In this document: piece by piece, positions 40,714-50,800 of the stretch
How positions within the stretch are numbered: the stretch's first letter is position 1
Layout: each line of letters starts with the position of its first letter
Assembly (NCBI GenBank): GCA_003707065.3
Contig: PPXM03000004.1
Location: 62,001 to 126,000 of the forward strand
Direction of reading: 5' to 3'
Origin: Trigonopsis variabilis
Taxonomy: Eukaryota; Ascomycota; Trigonopsidomycetes; Trigonopsidales; Trigonopsidaceae
DNA: 64,000 bases
The notes under the pieces: generated by a model
The model's database searches: none
What the model was told of the DNA's origin: nothing
The model's input: the letters and a program-made list of their open reading frames with translations, nothing else
Position numbers and translations under genes: made by a program

Positions 40714-42261
40714 TTATTTCCGAGCAGCCATTTGCGCTCGTAAGCCTTCGTTTTCTTGTTGCAATTCCCGTATGTATTTGATAGCCATTTCCACAGTGAT
40801 AGCTTTGGACATGACATTATCCTCACATGGAGGTAGAAGTGCAGCCAGCTCGGTGAGAGCAGTATTGATCCGATTTCTGCGACCCTGTTCAGCAATTTTG
40901 TGGCTAGCTCGTTTAGACGTCAGATTGGATGAAACATGTTCTGGGTACTTCAATCCGAGCTGTTCGTTGGATCCTTCAATGATATGCTGATAGTTTGACT
41001 TAGTCTGGAGAAGATTGGATAACTCGGTGGGACTCAGCGATGAGGACGGAGGAGCTTGAGCGGAAATCTGAGGAGTGAGACGAGGACGTAGCTTGACACT
41101 CGAAGACTCTGATGAACCTTGGTCAGAACCTTGGGTAGCACTGTCAGATCGTGTCCGCCGTCTAGATGAAGAGTCCGGGTCTGAATTATTAGGATTTAAG
41201 CGAGGTGTGCGTCTTAATCGGTTGTTAGGAGCAGTAACCGAACCATTCCGCTGATAGGAGGAGAGTTGAGGGGATGTTTGATTTAATCCACCAGCCGAAG
41301 TATTTGATGACACCGGATAGAGGTTCGGAGTGGGGGTATTTGAGGAGGAACCGTAGACTTCATTTTCACCATGGGAAGCATGGATATTACTGGCATTTGA
41401 AACAGCTCTGATGGCATTATCCAGCGACTTGGAGTCATGGTCATGAAACTCATACTGATCTGAAGGAGGCAAAATGTTCATGAGACTAGCAGGAGTAATA
41501 GGCGACTGATCTGATGCAAAAATGTGGTTTTGCTGTTGCTGCTGCTGCTGCTGCTGTTGAGGGTTGTCTTGAGGCTGGGCAGGGTCACTGAGTAGTATAT
41601 CAGGAAGAGCTTCTGGGCTTATAGAATCAGAATCTTTTGATAAGTAAGACTGATTAGAGACTTGTCGGTTCAAAGGTCGAGCTAAAGGAGATGATTTGGC
41701 GACTCGATTAGATCGGCGCTTTGAAGCCGATAATGACACTGAAACAGCCTGCGATGGTGCCCGTTTAGGAGAGTTCTGAATGGCTTCTAAAGCCGGAGAT
41801 GTCAAGGGGGAAAAATAAGATGTTTGAGTAGAAGGCATTTGAGAAAGGTCTTGGTCAACTGGATTAAGAAAAGGCGAAGGCGTGATGGAACCATAGGACC
41901 CTTCATAAGGCATATTCGCAGGAGATATTAAAGGAGTAAAGACTCCATCAACGAATATACCTATGTTATCATCTTCTTGGTTAGGAATCGGATCACAAAA
42001 CGCCGGAGGAAGCTGTTCATGCTGTTGAACCTTAACATTCGAATCATATTTCTCTTCAGGGCCTTTTTCCCACCGGTATAAGTCTTGATGCTCATTCGAC
42101 TGAGTAAAAAACTCCATTTGCGAATCTATAGACCCCATCGTCTTGTCGGGATTGACCTTGGGAGGAGATGGAATAGTATGGGCCAGCTCATTAGGATCAA
42201 ACGAACAAAATTCAAACATTGAATCGCCTTCAGGACACTCTGGAGGATCGGGAAGACTCAT
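40714..42261 (-). CDS. bHLH transcription factor of the Pho4/NUC-1 type
   Basis: Intronless, 515 residues. The C-terminal bHLH domain (KRASHKIAEQGRRNRINTAL, then LAALLPPCE and MSKAITVEMAIKYIRELQQE) is closest to Pho4/NUC-1, which read KRESHKHAEQARRNRLAVAL and SKATTVEAACRYIRHLQQ. The His-Glu-Arg contact residues for CACGTG are in place. A short leucine-zipper-like end follows. The rest is disordered, with a ten-residue polyGln tract (about 41530-41559) and an acidic N-terminus suitable for activation. Pho4 drives phosphate-starvation genes; that role here is inferred. A CACGTG E-box lies 38 bp upstream of its own ATG. Confidence 0.8.
   Translation of the reverse strand: MSLPDPPECPEGDSMFEFCSFDPNELAHTIPSPPKVNPDKTMGSIDSQMEFFTQSNEHQDLYRWEKGPEEKYDSNVKVQQHEQLPPAFCDPIPNQEDDNIGIFVDGVFTPLISPANMPYEGSYGSITPSPFLNPVDQDLSQMPSTQTSYFSPLTSPALEAIQNSPKRAPSQAVSVSLSASKRRSNRVAKSSPLARPLNRQVSNQSYLSKDSDSISPEALPDILLSDPAQPQDNPQQQQQQQQQQNHIFASDQSPITPASLMNILPPSDQYEFHDHDSKSLDNAIRAVSNASNIHASHGENEVYGSSSNTPTPNLYPVSSNTSAGGLNQTSPQLSSYQRNGSVTAPNNRLRRTPRLNPNNSDPDSSSRRRTRSDSATQGSDQGSSESSSVKLRPRLTPQISAQAPPSSSLSPTELSNLLQTKSNYQHIIEGSNEQLGLKYPEHVSSNLTSKRASHKIAEQGRRNRINTALTELAALLPPCEDNVMSKAITVEMAIKYIRELQQENEGLRAQMAARK
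41530..41559 (-). repeat. CAG/CAA tract encoding polyglutamine
   Basis: Ten glutamine codons, with six consecutive CAGs flanked by CAAs, in the disordered part of the Pho4-like factor. The length is likely to be polymorphic. Confidence 0.9.
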
Positions 42262-42298
42262 GATAGTCGATGGTTGGCAGGACGACCGGCACTATGGA

Positions 42299-42304
42299 CA
42301 CGTG
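42299..42304. promoter_or_regulatory. CACGTG E-box upstream of the Pho4-like gene
   Basis: CACGTG followed by G (CACGTGG) lies 38 bp before the ATG of the bHLH gene. This is the core plus flank preferred by Pho4-class factors, so direct autoregulation is possible. Confidence 0.5.
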
Positions 42305-43863
42305 GACGGGTGAGTAGAAGCAGATAAAAATTCTCCTGTATATCCTGGTCTGGACCACGATGTGCGACTTACGGACCTTCATGTCTCTGACCCAGTAACT
42401 TACGAAAAGGAAAAAACTTCAGTTCAGCCTAGATTGCTCTCTCGTATTTCTGTTGATACCCTATGGACAACCGCTTCTGTTGAGAATTCATCACGCGCTC
42501 ACATCATTCAATCTTGGATCCAACTATCGCACTCCCTGTTCTCGTTTGACTGTTGCCGTCAATTGCCAAACTAAGCCTAGGGCATTCTCTAGTTGCGGCG
42601 TTGACGTGCATTCCCGAAATGACTAGTCGTCGCATAAATTTACAAACTAGGCTATCATGCAATAAAAAAAAGTAGACTGAGCCTTAATTATTAGATCAAG
42701 CTACTCTGGGATGCTAATATTGCCTTCTTCAGTGCGCTGACGATATCTAATTCTGGACATATAGTCTGTGCATCCACATAGTCATCGTACTTAGGGAAAA
42801 TTCAGTCCGACCCGTCGTTTATATTCAACTGTAGCTAGAACTGGTTACAATGAGTCTTATCCTGTTCTAGGGTGAAATCAATGGCTTCAAGAGCCTATTG
42901 CTGGTAATTTTACCCTCAAGCCTCCATGGACATAAGTAGAGTTTGAGTTCTACTGCCACGATAAACCCTTGTCCTCTCTTTGAAGTAATGCAGGCAAAGA
43001 TTCTTACCCCTTCCTGGTTTACTGGGTACGTTTTACAGGTCTCACAGAAGTTGTTTCTATGATGGTGTCGTCGTCATCTTAACCCTTTTGTCTTTAACCC
43101 CGGTTAGTATCAAGCCCTTAGAGCCGATATTTCATGTATGGCTCTATTAACAACGTGCCCCATCTCGGTCAAGGTCATGCGAGTATTCAATAATCCAATA
43201 GAGTACCTTTCCAGCATATTTTAAAATCTGCTTTTCTTCATAGACTGTGAGAAAGGTATAGAAAATTGAGTCCAAACCAACACTGTCGCTGCTGCGCGAA
43301 TTGGGACCATTGATAGCGATAAGCTTCAGGAGCAATAAGAATCAGATAATAAGCTTTAGCCAACTTTCAGTTACATATCAATGGATGTAGTTTCTCTATA
43401 AAACATGAACTTTCACATTGCTGCTTCGGAAATCTACTCGCATCTTCATTTTGTTTCTGTGTGTTCTACTCAGTCGTTCCTAAGTACATACTGATTATCG
43501 GTATTTGAGCATTAGTACTTCCACAGAAGAGGCACAAGTGCTTCTGATTCCTTTAAATTACTGGACATATGGGGTTAATCGACCTCATTAGAGCTGCTTG
43601 ACGATTTAATTCAGTTCACGTCTACCAACGAAGGGCATCCAAGGATATTATGATGACCTCGAACAACATGCAAAAAAAAGTACAAAATATTCAAACATAT
43701 CGGCTGCAATGATCATATGAGAAGTTATGATTTCTCGAGACTAAACCAACAGGTCTTAAAACAGCGCATCGCTTTATATCAGCTGTCAGCTGCTCAGTTG
43801 GCACCGGTCCCAACGGCCTTGTTACTCTTAGTCCACGTGACTTCGCAGCCTGACATAAACAAG

Positions 43864-43869
43864 ACGCGT
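43864..43869. promoter_or_regulatory. MCB element (ACGCGT) in the RAD51 promoter
   Basis: ACGCGT lies 33 bp upstream of the RAD51 ATG. It is the MluI cell-cycle box bound by MBF (Mbp1-Swi6), which drives G1/S expression of many DNA-synthesis and repair genes, including RAD51 in S. cerevisiae. Confidence 0.6.
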
Positions 43870-43901
43870 CGTCACCTGAAGCAAATCGGTGGACTCAAGA
43901 T

Positions 43902-45126
43902 ATGGTGGCGCCATCTCAAGTGGTAGAACCTGCTCCCCAGCCAGAATCTTTCGAAGCTTACGATGAAGAAGCAGAGTATGGCCCTCTTCCTGTTCAAAAG
44001 CTTGAGGTATGCTTAGATATAGTCCTTTTTTCTGACAAAAAGGGAAATGGAATCTCGAAAACTGATATTTCCAAGTTGTCGGAAGCTGGATTGCATACGG
44101 TTGAAGCTGTGGCATACACGTATGATTTCGTTCGAAAGCAATGTTAACTAAATAGACCTAAGCGATCCTTGATGAATATTAAGGGAATCTCAGAAGCGAA
44201 GGCTGATAAATTGCTCCAAGAAGGTAACGAATAATGACATACAGGCATAGAATCTAATAATAGCTGCAAAAGTTGTTCCTATGGGATTTACCACTGCTAC
44301 CGAGTTCCATCATCGTCGGAGTGAACTCATCACAATTACTACTGGCTCTAAACAGCTGGATACCTTACTCGGAGGAGGTATTGAAACTGGTGCTATTACT
44401 GAGCTATTTGGAGAATTCCGAACGGGAAAAAGCCAGCTTTGTCATACCCTTGCAGTCACATGCCAGTTGCCTATCGACATGGGAGGTGGAGAAGGAAAGT
44501 GTTTATACATAGATACCGAGGCAACTTTCCGTCCATCTCGACTACTGTCAATAGGACAGAGATACGGACTGGACGGGAATGATGCCCTAGACAATGTTGC
44601 TTATGCTCGTGCCTTCAATGCCGACCATCAACTGCAGTTACTGAACGAAGCAGCTTCTATGATGGCAGAATCACGGTTTTCTCTGTTAATTGTCGACAGT
44701 ATAATGGCACTTTACCGGACGGATTATTCTGGTCGAGGGGAATTGGCTGCTCGTCAAACCCACGTCGCCAGATTCATGAGGATGCTACAGAGATTGGCCG
44801 ATGAAGTGAGTATCTACAGCGACACTCTCTAACGATCAGTTTGGTATAGCCGTTGTTATGACTAACCAGGTGGTGGCTCAAGTCGACGGAGGAGCTGGAA
44901 TGTTTAATATCGACCCTAAAAAACCCATCGGAGGAGTAAGTCTGAAACTTTTGATCTAACTTACCATCAGAATATCATTGCACATGCTTCTACCACTAGG
45001 CTCTCTTTACGGAAAGGTCGTGGAGAGCAGCGAATATGTAAGATCTATGATTCGCCTTGTCTGCCTGAAAGTGAATGTGTCTTTGCTATTTATGAAGATG
45101 GAATCGGTGATCCAAAGGAGGAGTAA
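43902..45126 (+). CDS. RAD51: DNA recombinase Rad51
   Basis: Six exons (43902-44006, 44043-44119, 44156-44223, 44264-44805, 44840-44935, 44971-45126) with introns of 36, 36, 40, 34 and 35 nt give 347 residues. Rad51 forms the filament on single-stranded DNA that drives homologous recombination. The N-terminal HhH domain ([40 protein letters not shown]) and the ATPase core are complete. Walker A is GEFRTGKS and Walker B LLIVDS, with [15 protein letters not shown] and [18 protein letters not shown]. The [16 protein letters not shown] context separates it from Dmc1. One usually invariant Gly after Walker A strand 2 is Ala (IDTEATF for IDTEGTF). Six exons is unusually fragmented for a yeast. Confidence 0.96.
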
Positions 45127-45202
45127 CTTTTGTTTAGTTGTGTTTGTATCAGCCTATTGTACATGCTTTCCCTGTTGTTATCTCCTGCGTCGTAATCTCT
45201 TT

Positions 45203-46633
45203 TCAAAACTCGAAACTAAGGTATCTTCGAGTCCGTTCACTCCGGCCCTTTGCAGATGCTCTTCTTCGTCGCCTCTCTCGACCGTGCCTCTGGCGTATTC
45301 GCTTGAAAGGAAATGCAGCCATAGCGTCTGTGCTCGTTGTCCTTGAATAGGCATACAAGCCATAGGGCGACATTCCGAGATTTACCAGTCTTTGGGCATA
45401 ATCGGCCTTCTGGATGACATCGTACCGTTGTTTACGTATCGTTCTGTGAGATGACCGTAGCTGCTTCTTTTCCTGTCTCAGAGCTTTCTCAACCATAATC
45501 TCCCGGAACGCGAGGATCAGTGCTCTGGAGTCGCCAAAAAAAGACCCTCCAAAATGGTGAGACTCTGGGAAGAAACTGAGCCTGCGATGTTTCGGAGATA
45601 TAAGGGAATGCTCATCAGAGTGTTTGCCCGAAGGTAGGGGAATTCGCTTAATATTATCCCTCTCAAAACTTTCCTTTTTACTTTTCTGAGGGTCAATTCG
45701 ATCTTGCTCGATTCCAATAGAATGTTGATTTCCAGATTCTTGAGGGCGTGAATTAAAAGCTCGTTCATTGATCGTTTCGCTCTCTGTAGACGGAGCAGCA
45801 GCTGCATGCTGAAGAAGCAAGCCTTGAACCTGTTCTTCCCATTTGTCCTCTTGTTCAGATAGATATAGTAGCTTATTAAATTGACGATATAAATTCACCA
45901 ACGCATCACCTCTTTTCCACTGAAGATATATCCTGAACCCTAGGGTCTGAGATTGGCCCCAATTGTATCGAACAAAGAAGATTCGGCCTGAGCCCGCTGC
46001 CCCAGCATGGGTCCAGTTGATATAGGCAAAGCGAGGACTAACCTTACCCCGAATCATGGATTTCAGTTTAAGAGAATTGACGCTGGTGACGATCCGAGGT
46101 AAGATCATTTGACGAAAGGCATCAAGATTCAGATTTTTACCTCGTGGCAGTTCACCTCGGTTCTGTAGGACGGTGACATAGCGTCGAAGAAGAGACTCAT
46201 TGCGACTAGTAAGAATCTGATGAGTGCGCTTTTGGCCAGTAGGCGGAGGATTTTTTCGAAAGGTTGTTCCTGATATGCTATTTGCTGTCTCTAATGAGTC
46301 GAGAAATTCGTTGATCTCACGCAGGGCCTCAGGTTCACCTTTAGCTCCTCGGCAAAGTCGACGTTCAGCCTAAAGTAAGAAAGAAGAATGGATTTTCAGA
46401 CGTACATCTTGAGCCCTGTGAAGTTTAGATGCTATGAGAAACGGGTTTGATTCCTTTTTACCGAACTTCCAACTAGCGACCAAGTACGACCTTAGGAAAG
46501 CCACAGCTGCAATATCAAGATGATCTAAAAGGAACCGACAATGCCGAAGAGAACGACGATATAGAGCACGAACGGGCCTTTTATGAAATTGTTCATGACG
46601 TGTAATACTCGTCAGATTGTGAAAGAACTTCAT
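45203..46633 (-). CDS. LYR-motif protein, probably mitochondrial
   Basis: Two exons (46406-46633 and 45203-46369) with a 36-nt intron give 464 residues. The N-terminal helix bundle carries a LYR signature (FHKRPVRALYRRSLRHCRFL) as in Complex1_LYR proteins, which act with acyl carrier protein in assembling respiratory complexes, Fe-S clusters and mitoribosomes. Known LYR proteins are usually under 150 residues; here a C-terminal extension of about 300 residues follows, rich in Arg and Ser, with patches such as SHHFGGSFFGDSRALILAFR and DYAQRLVNLGMSPYGLYAYS. The last 50 residues are very basic. I cannot name an orthologue. An exon further upstream is possible, since no ATG precedes 46633 in frame. 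Confidence 0.68.
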
Positions 46634-47100
46634 AACATTGTCGGTTTTGTTCAGTAGTAGTAATGGTAGCAATGATGTAGCAGCGAAGGTAGCGTCGACC
46701 TTGGGATAAAGCTCACTTGGTCTTTGGTCCGACGTCGTTTAGTGACTCCAGCACTGAATTTGATTCCTAATACTTAGTTAGGCTTCCCGTTGTAGAATGA
46801 GAATTCAATCATAAATTTGGAATGATTAATATATCCCAGATCGAGCTCTCCATTCAAGCTGGTTTTTTTATCAAACTCGAGATCTAGACAAAGCAACTGG
46901 CTTGGTAATGTATTTTTTTCTATTATTTTGATCTTTTTGGACGATTTTCCGAAACATTTGCCATCCTACAGTGAAGTCGTTAGAGCGATACCGAACTTAG
47001 CTACAAGGACTTGTCGACAAACGAGAAACAAATATGAAACGCTTAGATAGCAAAGGACAGATGTAATTTCAGAAGATACATAATCTATTCAAATTCTTAA
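46634..47100. other. Intergenic LYR-gene/MMS2
   Basis: A 467-bp stretch containing the promoter of the LYR-motif gene and the 3' region of MMS2. I see nothing specific in it. Confidence 0.3.
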
Positions 47101-47725
47101 CTAATAAGTCGCCCCTTCAGGAGGCTGAGGAGCAGTGCGATTAACAGAATTAGCCATTTCCCTAGAGGAGTAAGTCAAATGCATACAGATTAACGCACTT
47201 CCGGAGTTCAAGAAGAACAGTTTCCATGGTGTAGGATCGTTTCCAGTTATTCAAGCAATTAACTCTCCTTGGGTTCACCTGCACGAGATTAGTAAAGGAC
47301 ATAGAACGAGTTATCACATACTTCGCCATTTGGTCCGACAAAGCTCAACGCAACTTTGGATGTGAACTTGACTGTAGGAGGACTATCGGGGTAGTTTTCT
47401 CCGCAATGAATTTTGAGGCTATAGATCCGATTTTCATGAGAACTCTAAGCGAGTGGTTAGTAAACTGGCTTAGATAGAGAAGCTCGTTAGAAATACATAC
47501 ATGAGGAGGTCCCAAAATAGTTCCGTTCCAATTTGACATTGTCATGTCGGTTGGATCTTCTAAACCGTAGGAACAGGCTTCCGAGCCCAATCCTTTTTCG
47601 TCATTCTCCAATTCTTCCAGTAGCCTAAAGGATCTAGGACTAATACATTAGTAAAACATGCTTCCATTACAGAGATAGCCAGCATGCGCTTCTCTTGGAG
47701 GCTAAACTTACACCTTTGCACTCAT
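47101..47725 (-). CDS. MMS2: Ubiquitin E2 variant Mms2
   Basis: Five exons (47712-47725, 47501-47639, 47322-47444, 47199-47278, 47101-47161) with introns of 72, 56, 43 and 37 nt give 138 residues; yeast Mms2 has 137. Mms2 pairs with Ubc13 to build Lys63-linked ubiquitin chains on PCNA during error-free post-replication repair. The spliced product reads MSAKVPRSFRLLEELENDEK, LGSEACSYGLEDPTDMTMSN, WNGTILGPPHSSHENRIYSL, KIHCGENYPDSPPTVKFTSK and so on to QPPEGATY. It lacks the E2 active-site Cys, as expected for a UEV. The first exon is only 14 nt. The reading frame is open only with all five exons joined. Confidence 0.93.
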
Positions 47726-47847
47726 CCTTTGTGGAGCGTAAGGTTGTGGGGGAAGGAAGAGACCCAGCTGGATACCAACCAGAATGTCCGCCCAATTGCT
47801 GTCCACTACTCTGCAGGCATTAGCAGTGGATGGAAAAAAGAAACAGA

Positions 47848-50800
47848 ATGAATTACGGCAGGTGAGTTGTTTTATACTATGCTGATTAAAAATGGGCTCT
47901 CATGCCATTTTCGCGTCAACTCCTGACAACATCTTAGCATGATCAGCGTTGAATTCAAGAAGAAACTGACGATTAGGCCGCTGAACTTTCAAGTGATATC
48001 CTAAAATCTATTCTTAGTGGGCCTGCATCAAATAAAGGCTTTCCTGATCGTGAGTCGTACCCAAGGCATATCTGATAGCAGGCTTAAAAGCCAACCCGGG
48101 ATTTATCAGTCCATTTATCATAGCATGCTCGATGAGGAGCATTAAAGAAGCAGCGCTGGCCTTACCATGCTTGCAAAATCTCATCATCACCAATGCAATT
48201 GCTCCAGTAAGTTCTTTTTTGTTCACTTGCTATCGTGGGAAATACTCATCCGATTATAGTCAGAAATTGGTGCCGTCTTACAGGCTTTACAACAAGCGAT
48301 CCGCTTAGGAACTGAGGTCCAACTAAGGGTTCTTCAAAGTCTATTACCGTTGTTGAATAACTATTGGGATATCATCTTGGATGATAAACTGATCGAGCTC
48401 TTGACGATTTGTTCTGAGCTTCAAAGTAGCAATGTTTTGTCGATATCCAATACCGCGTCAGCCACATTTGAGCAACTAGTGGTTGCAATTTTCGATCGTG
48501 TTGGCAAATCCGTCGAGGGCGAGAAGGGCTTAAAAGAACTCAGTATTGACGACAAGACTATGACTTATTCTCATACCGAATATGATGCCATTAGAATCCT
48601 TCTTGATCTCTATTACTGTTTGAATGGTAAAAAACCTCAAGTCTTCATCTTTCCTCCTAAATTGTCTACAACGTTTCTTCTGGAATTAATTGAAAGTATA
48701 CTAACTAATCATTATCAAGTATTTATCGACTGTCCTCAATTCACATTTCTACTTAAGACAAAATTCATTGGCTTGTTACTGGACATCTTCAATTCTAGTA
48801 CCGAGTTCTCCGTTATTGTGCGCACAGACAGAGTCTTGTATATCATACTAAGACGATTACTGGATGTCCTAAAAGATGACTCTGGATCAATCATGGATGC
48901 ATTGATGTCCTCATTAACCGATTCAAACCTGGTCTTTTGGAAACGTGCCCTCTGCCTCGAAGTCATCCAAGGAATTTGCTCGGAATTTAGGCTTGTTATT
49001 CAGATTTATTCTATCTATGACCTTGACTCAAACCGCAGAAACATTGTGGCGTCCCTCATATCTACATTGGTTGATCTTTGTAATGAGAATCATGCTCTTA
49101 TAGGCTTGAAGCCTACATCTGCAGAAGCTTTCAGTACTGCTCACCCCGGTCAAGATAAATTAGTCAAACCCAACACTATTTTGTCGACTACAGGCGGTAG
49201 AGAGGAGAGCAACTTGGCAGGAATTTCTTCTGCTGGTTCAGTTATGAAAATTCCTTGTATAGACCAACTGGATAAGGGAGAGCCAACCCCGATCCCTGAA
49301 ACCTACCTTTTCTATCTTTCTTTGATGTGTCTTGTCTCTCTTTCCGATGGCCTATGCCATTTCGTTATGCCCCTTACTTTAGACAGATCTTCGTCTTCTT
49401 CATCAGCTAAAACCCTCGAGGGATCCCCTGCCAAGAAAATCGCGTCACATAAAGAGTCTCTATCAGAACTCCCAAACATTTCACGGCCGAACTCTGACCA
49501 GAGCTCCACTACTCCTTCCAAAGGTGACACAACTGTCACTCCCCCGAAACAAAAGAAAAAAAGCAGCCCAAAGCTACGAACATTTATAATACCCGTCAAT
49601 ATCGAAGAAAGTCCTTTCAAAGATAGTCTTGGAATCTGCTTCCATTTTGTCAATTCATGTTGGCAAGAAATACTGGCCTGCTACTCTACCTTTTTCTATT
49701 GCACCATTGACAACAACCTGTTCCATACGCTTTTACGGTCCTTTCAAAAATACGCTCAGGTAGCTGGGGTATTCTCTTTAGGAACTGCAAGAGATGCATT
49801 TTTAAATGTTCTCATTCGTGTGTCCATTCCTACGGATAAATCCGAATTACCAACCACTCCTATTGTTGAACAAACATCCGTTTTCAAGCATATAAAAGCA
49901 GTCGAAGATTTCGTTGTTCAATCTCTTCAAAAGGGCTCACAGAAGCAGGATATTTGCGTCTATCCTCGCCACCTCTTATGTTTCAGAGCCTTGGTCAATT
50001 TAGCGATAGTGTTAGGGCCAACTTTAGGCTCCAGCTGGAAGTTCATCATTAATGCTCTAACCTATTCCAACGCTTTGATAGATGGTGCTGTTACCACTCT
50101 GAATGAGATGAATAAGGTAGAGTCCAAGACTGAGTATAGTGATTTGGCAGAGGAAGCGCAGCTTTTGGGGACCGAAGCTACTGCTTTAAAAGCCTCACTG
50201 AGGAGATTGAAGGAGAGCTGGAAAGAATATCCCGATGATGCTCTTGTGGAACTAGTCACAAGTTTTATCGAATTCGATTCCGTTTCGACTGGGCCCTCGA
50301 CCCCGAAACTTCCTACTCATCGATCTCTCTCTAGTTCTAATATTCATCTTAATGCACACTTTGGTTTTATTTTTGACAATCTGATCGATCTATGCAAAAA
50401 TAATATTACACGCTTCGCTTCGAGAGATGCATCCGTCACAGGCTGGAGTCTCGTATCAACGTTCTTAGTTGATAGCGCTCTTTCCAATCAAGCATTTGAG
50501 ACCGATGGAGAATATCCAATGAAGTTCTTGGAACAGGTTCATGAGATAATTTCGGCGCTGGCCGTTGAAGTCGCTAACGGAGAGGACGGTCAAGGCCATG
50601 AACGATACCTGGATACCCTGCGTAGGGAAGCGAACTCAATCCATAGACTGTATAAAAATGAGCAGACTTTGGAGGGAAGGAACCATGTTTACGATGCACA
50701 TACCTCATGTCTAACAACCCTTTATAATATCTTGGATCAATGTGGGATGGATATTACTCAAGGGTGGGATATTGTTTTTGATATTACAATTACTTGCTTT

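Larger units (their letters stand above)
42262..43901. other. Largest gene-poor stretch (Pho4-like/RAD51 divergent region)
   Basis: At 1.64 kb this is the longest stretch without a recognised gene. The Pho4 side has CACGTG at 42299-42304; the RAD51 side has CACGTG at 43834-43839 and ACGCGT at 43864-43869. A minus-strand open frame at 43147-43341 has no ATG and no convincing acceptor. I find no tRNA, snRNA or snoRNA signature. Extended promoter sequence or an unrecognised RNA is possible. Confidence 0.4.

Noticed and set aside
43147-43341. Minus-strand open frame of about 64 codons in the gene-poor region
   Set aside because: It has no ATG, no convincing acceptor site in front of it and no family similarity. 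Chance is the best explanation.
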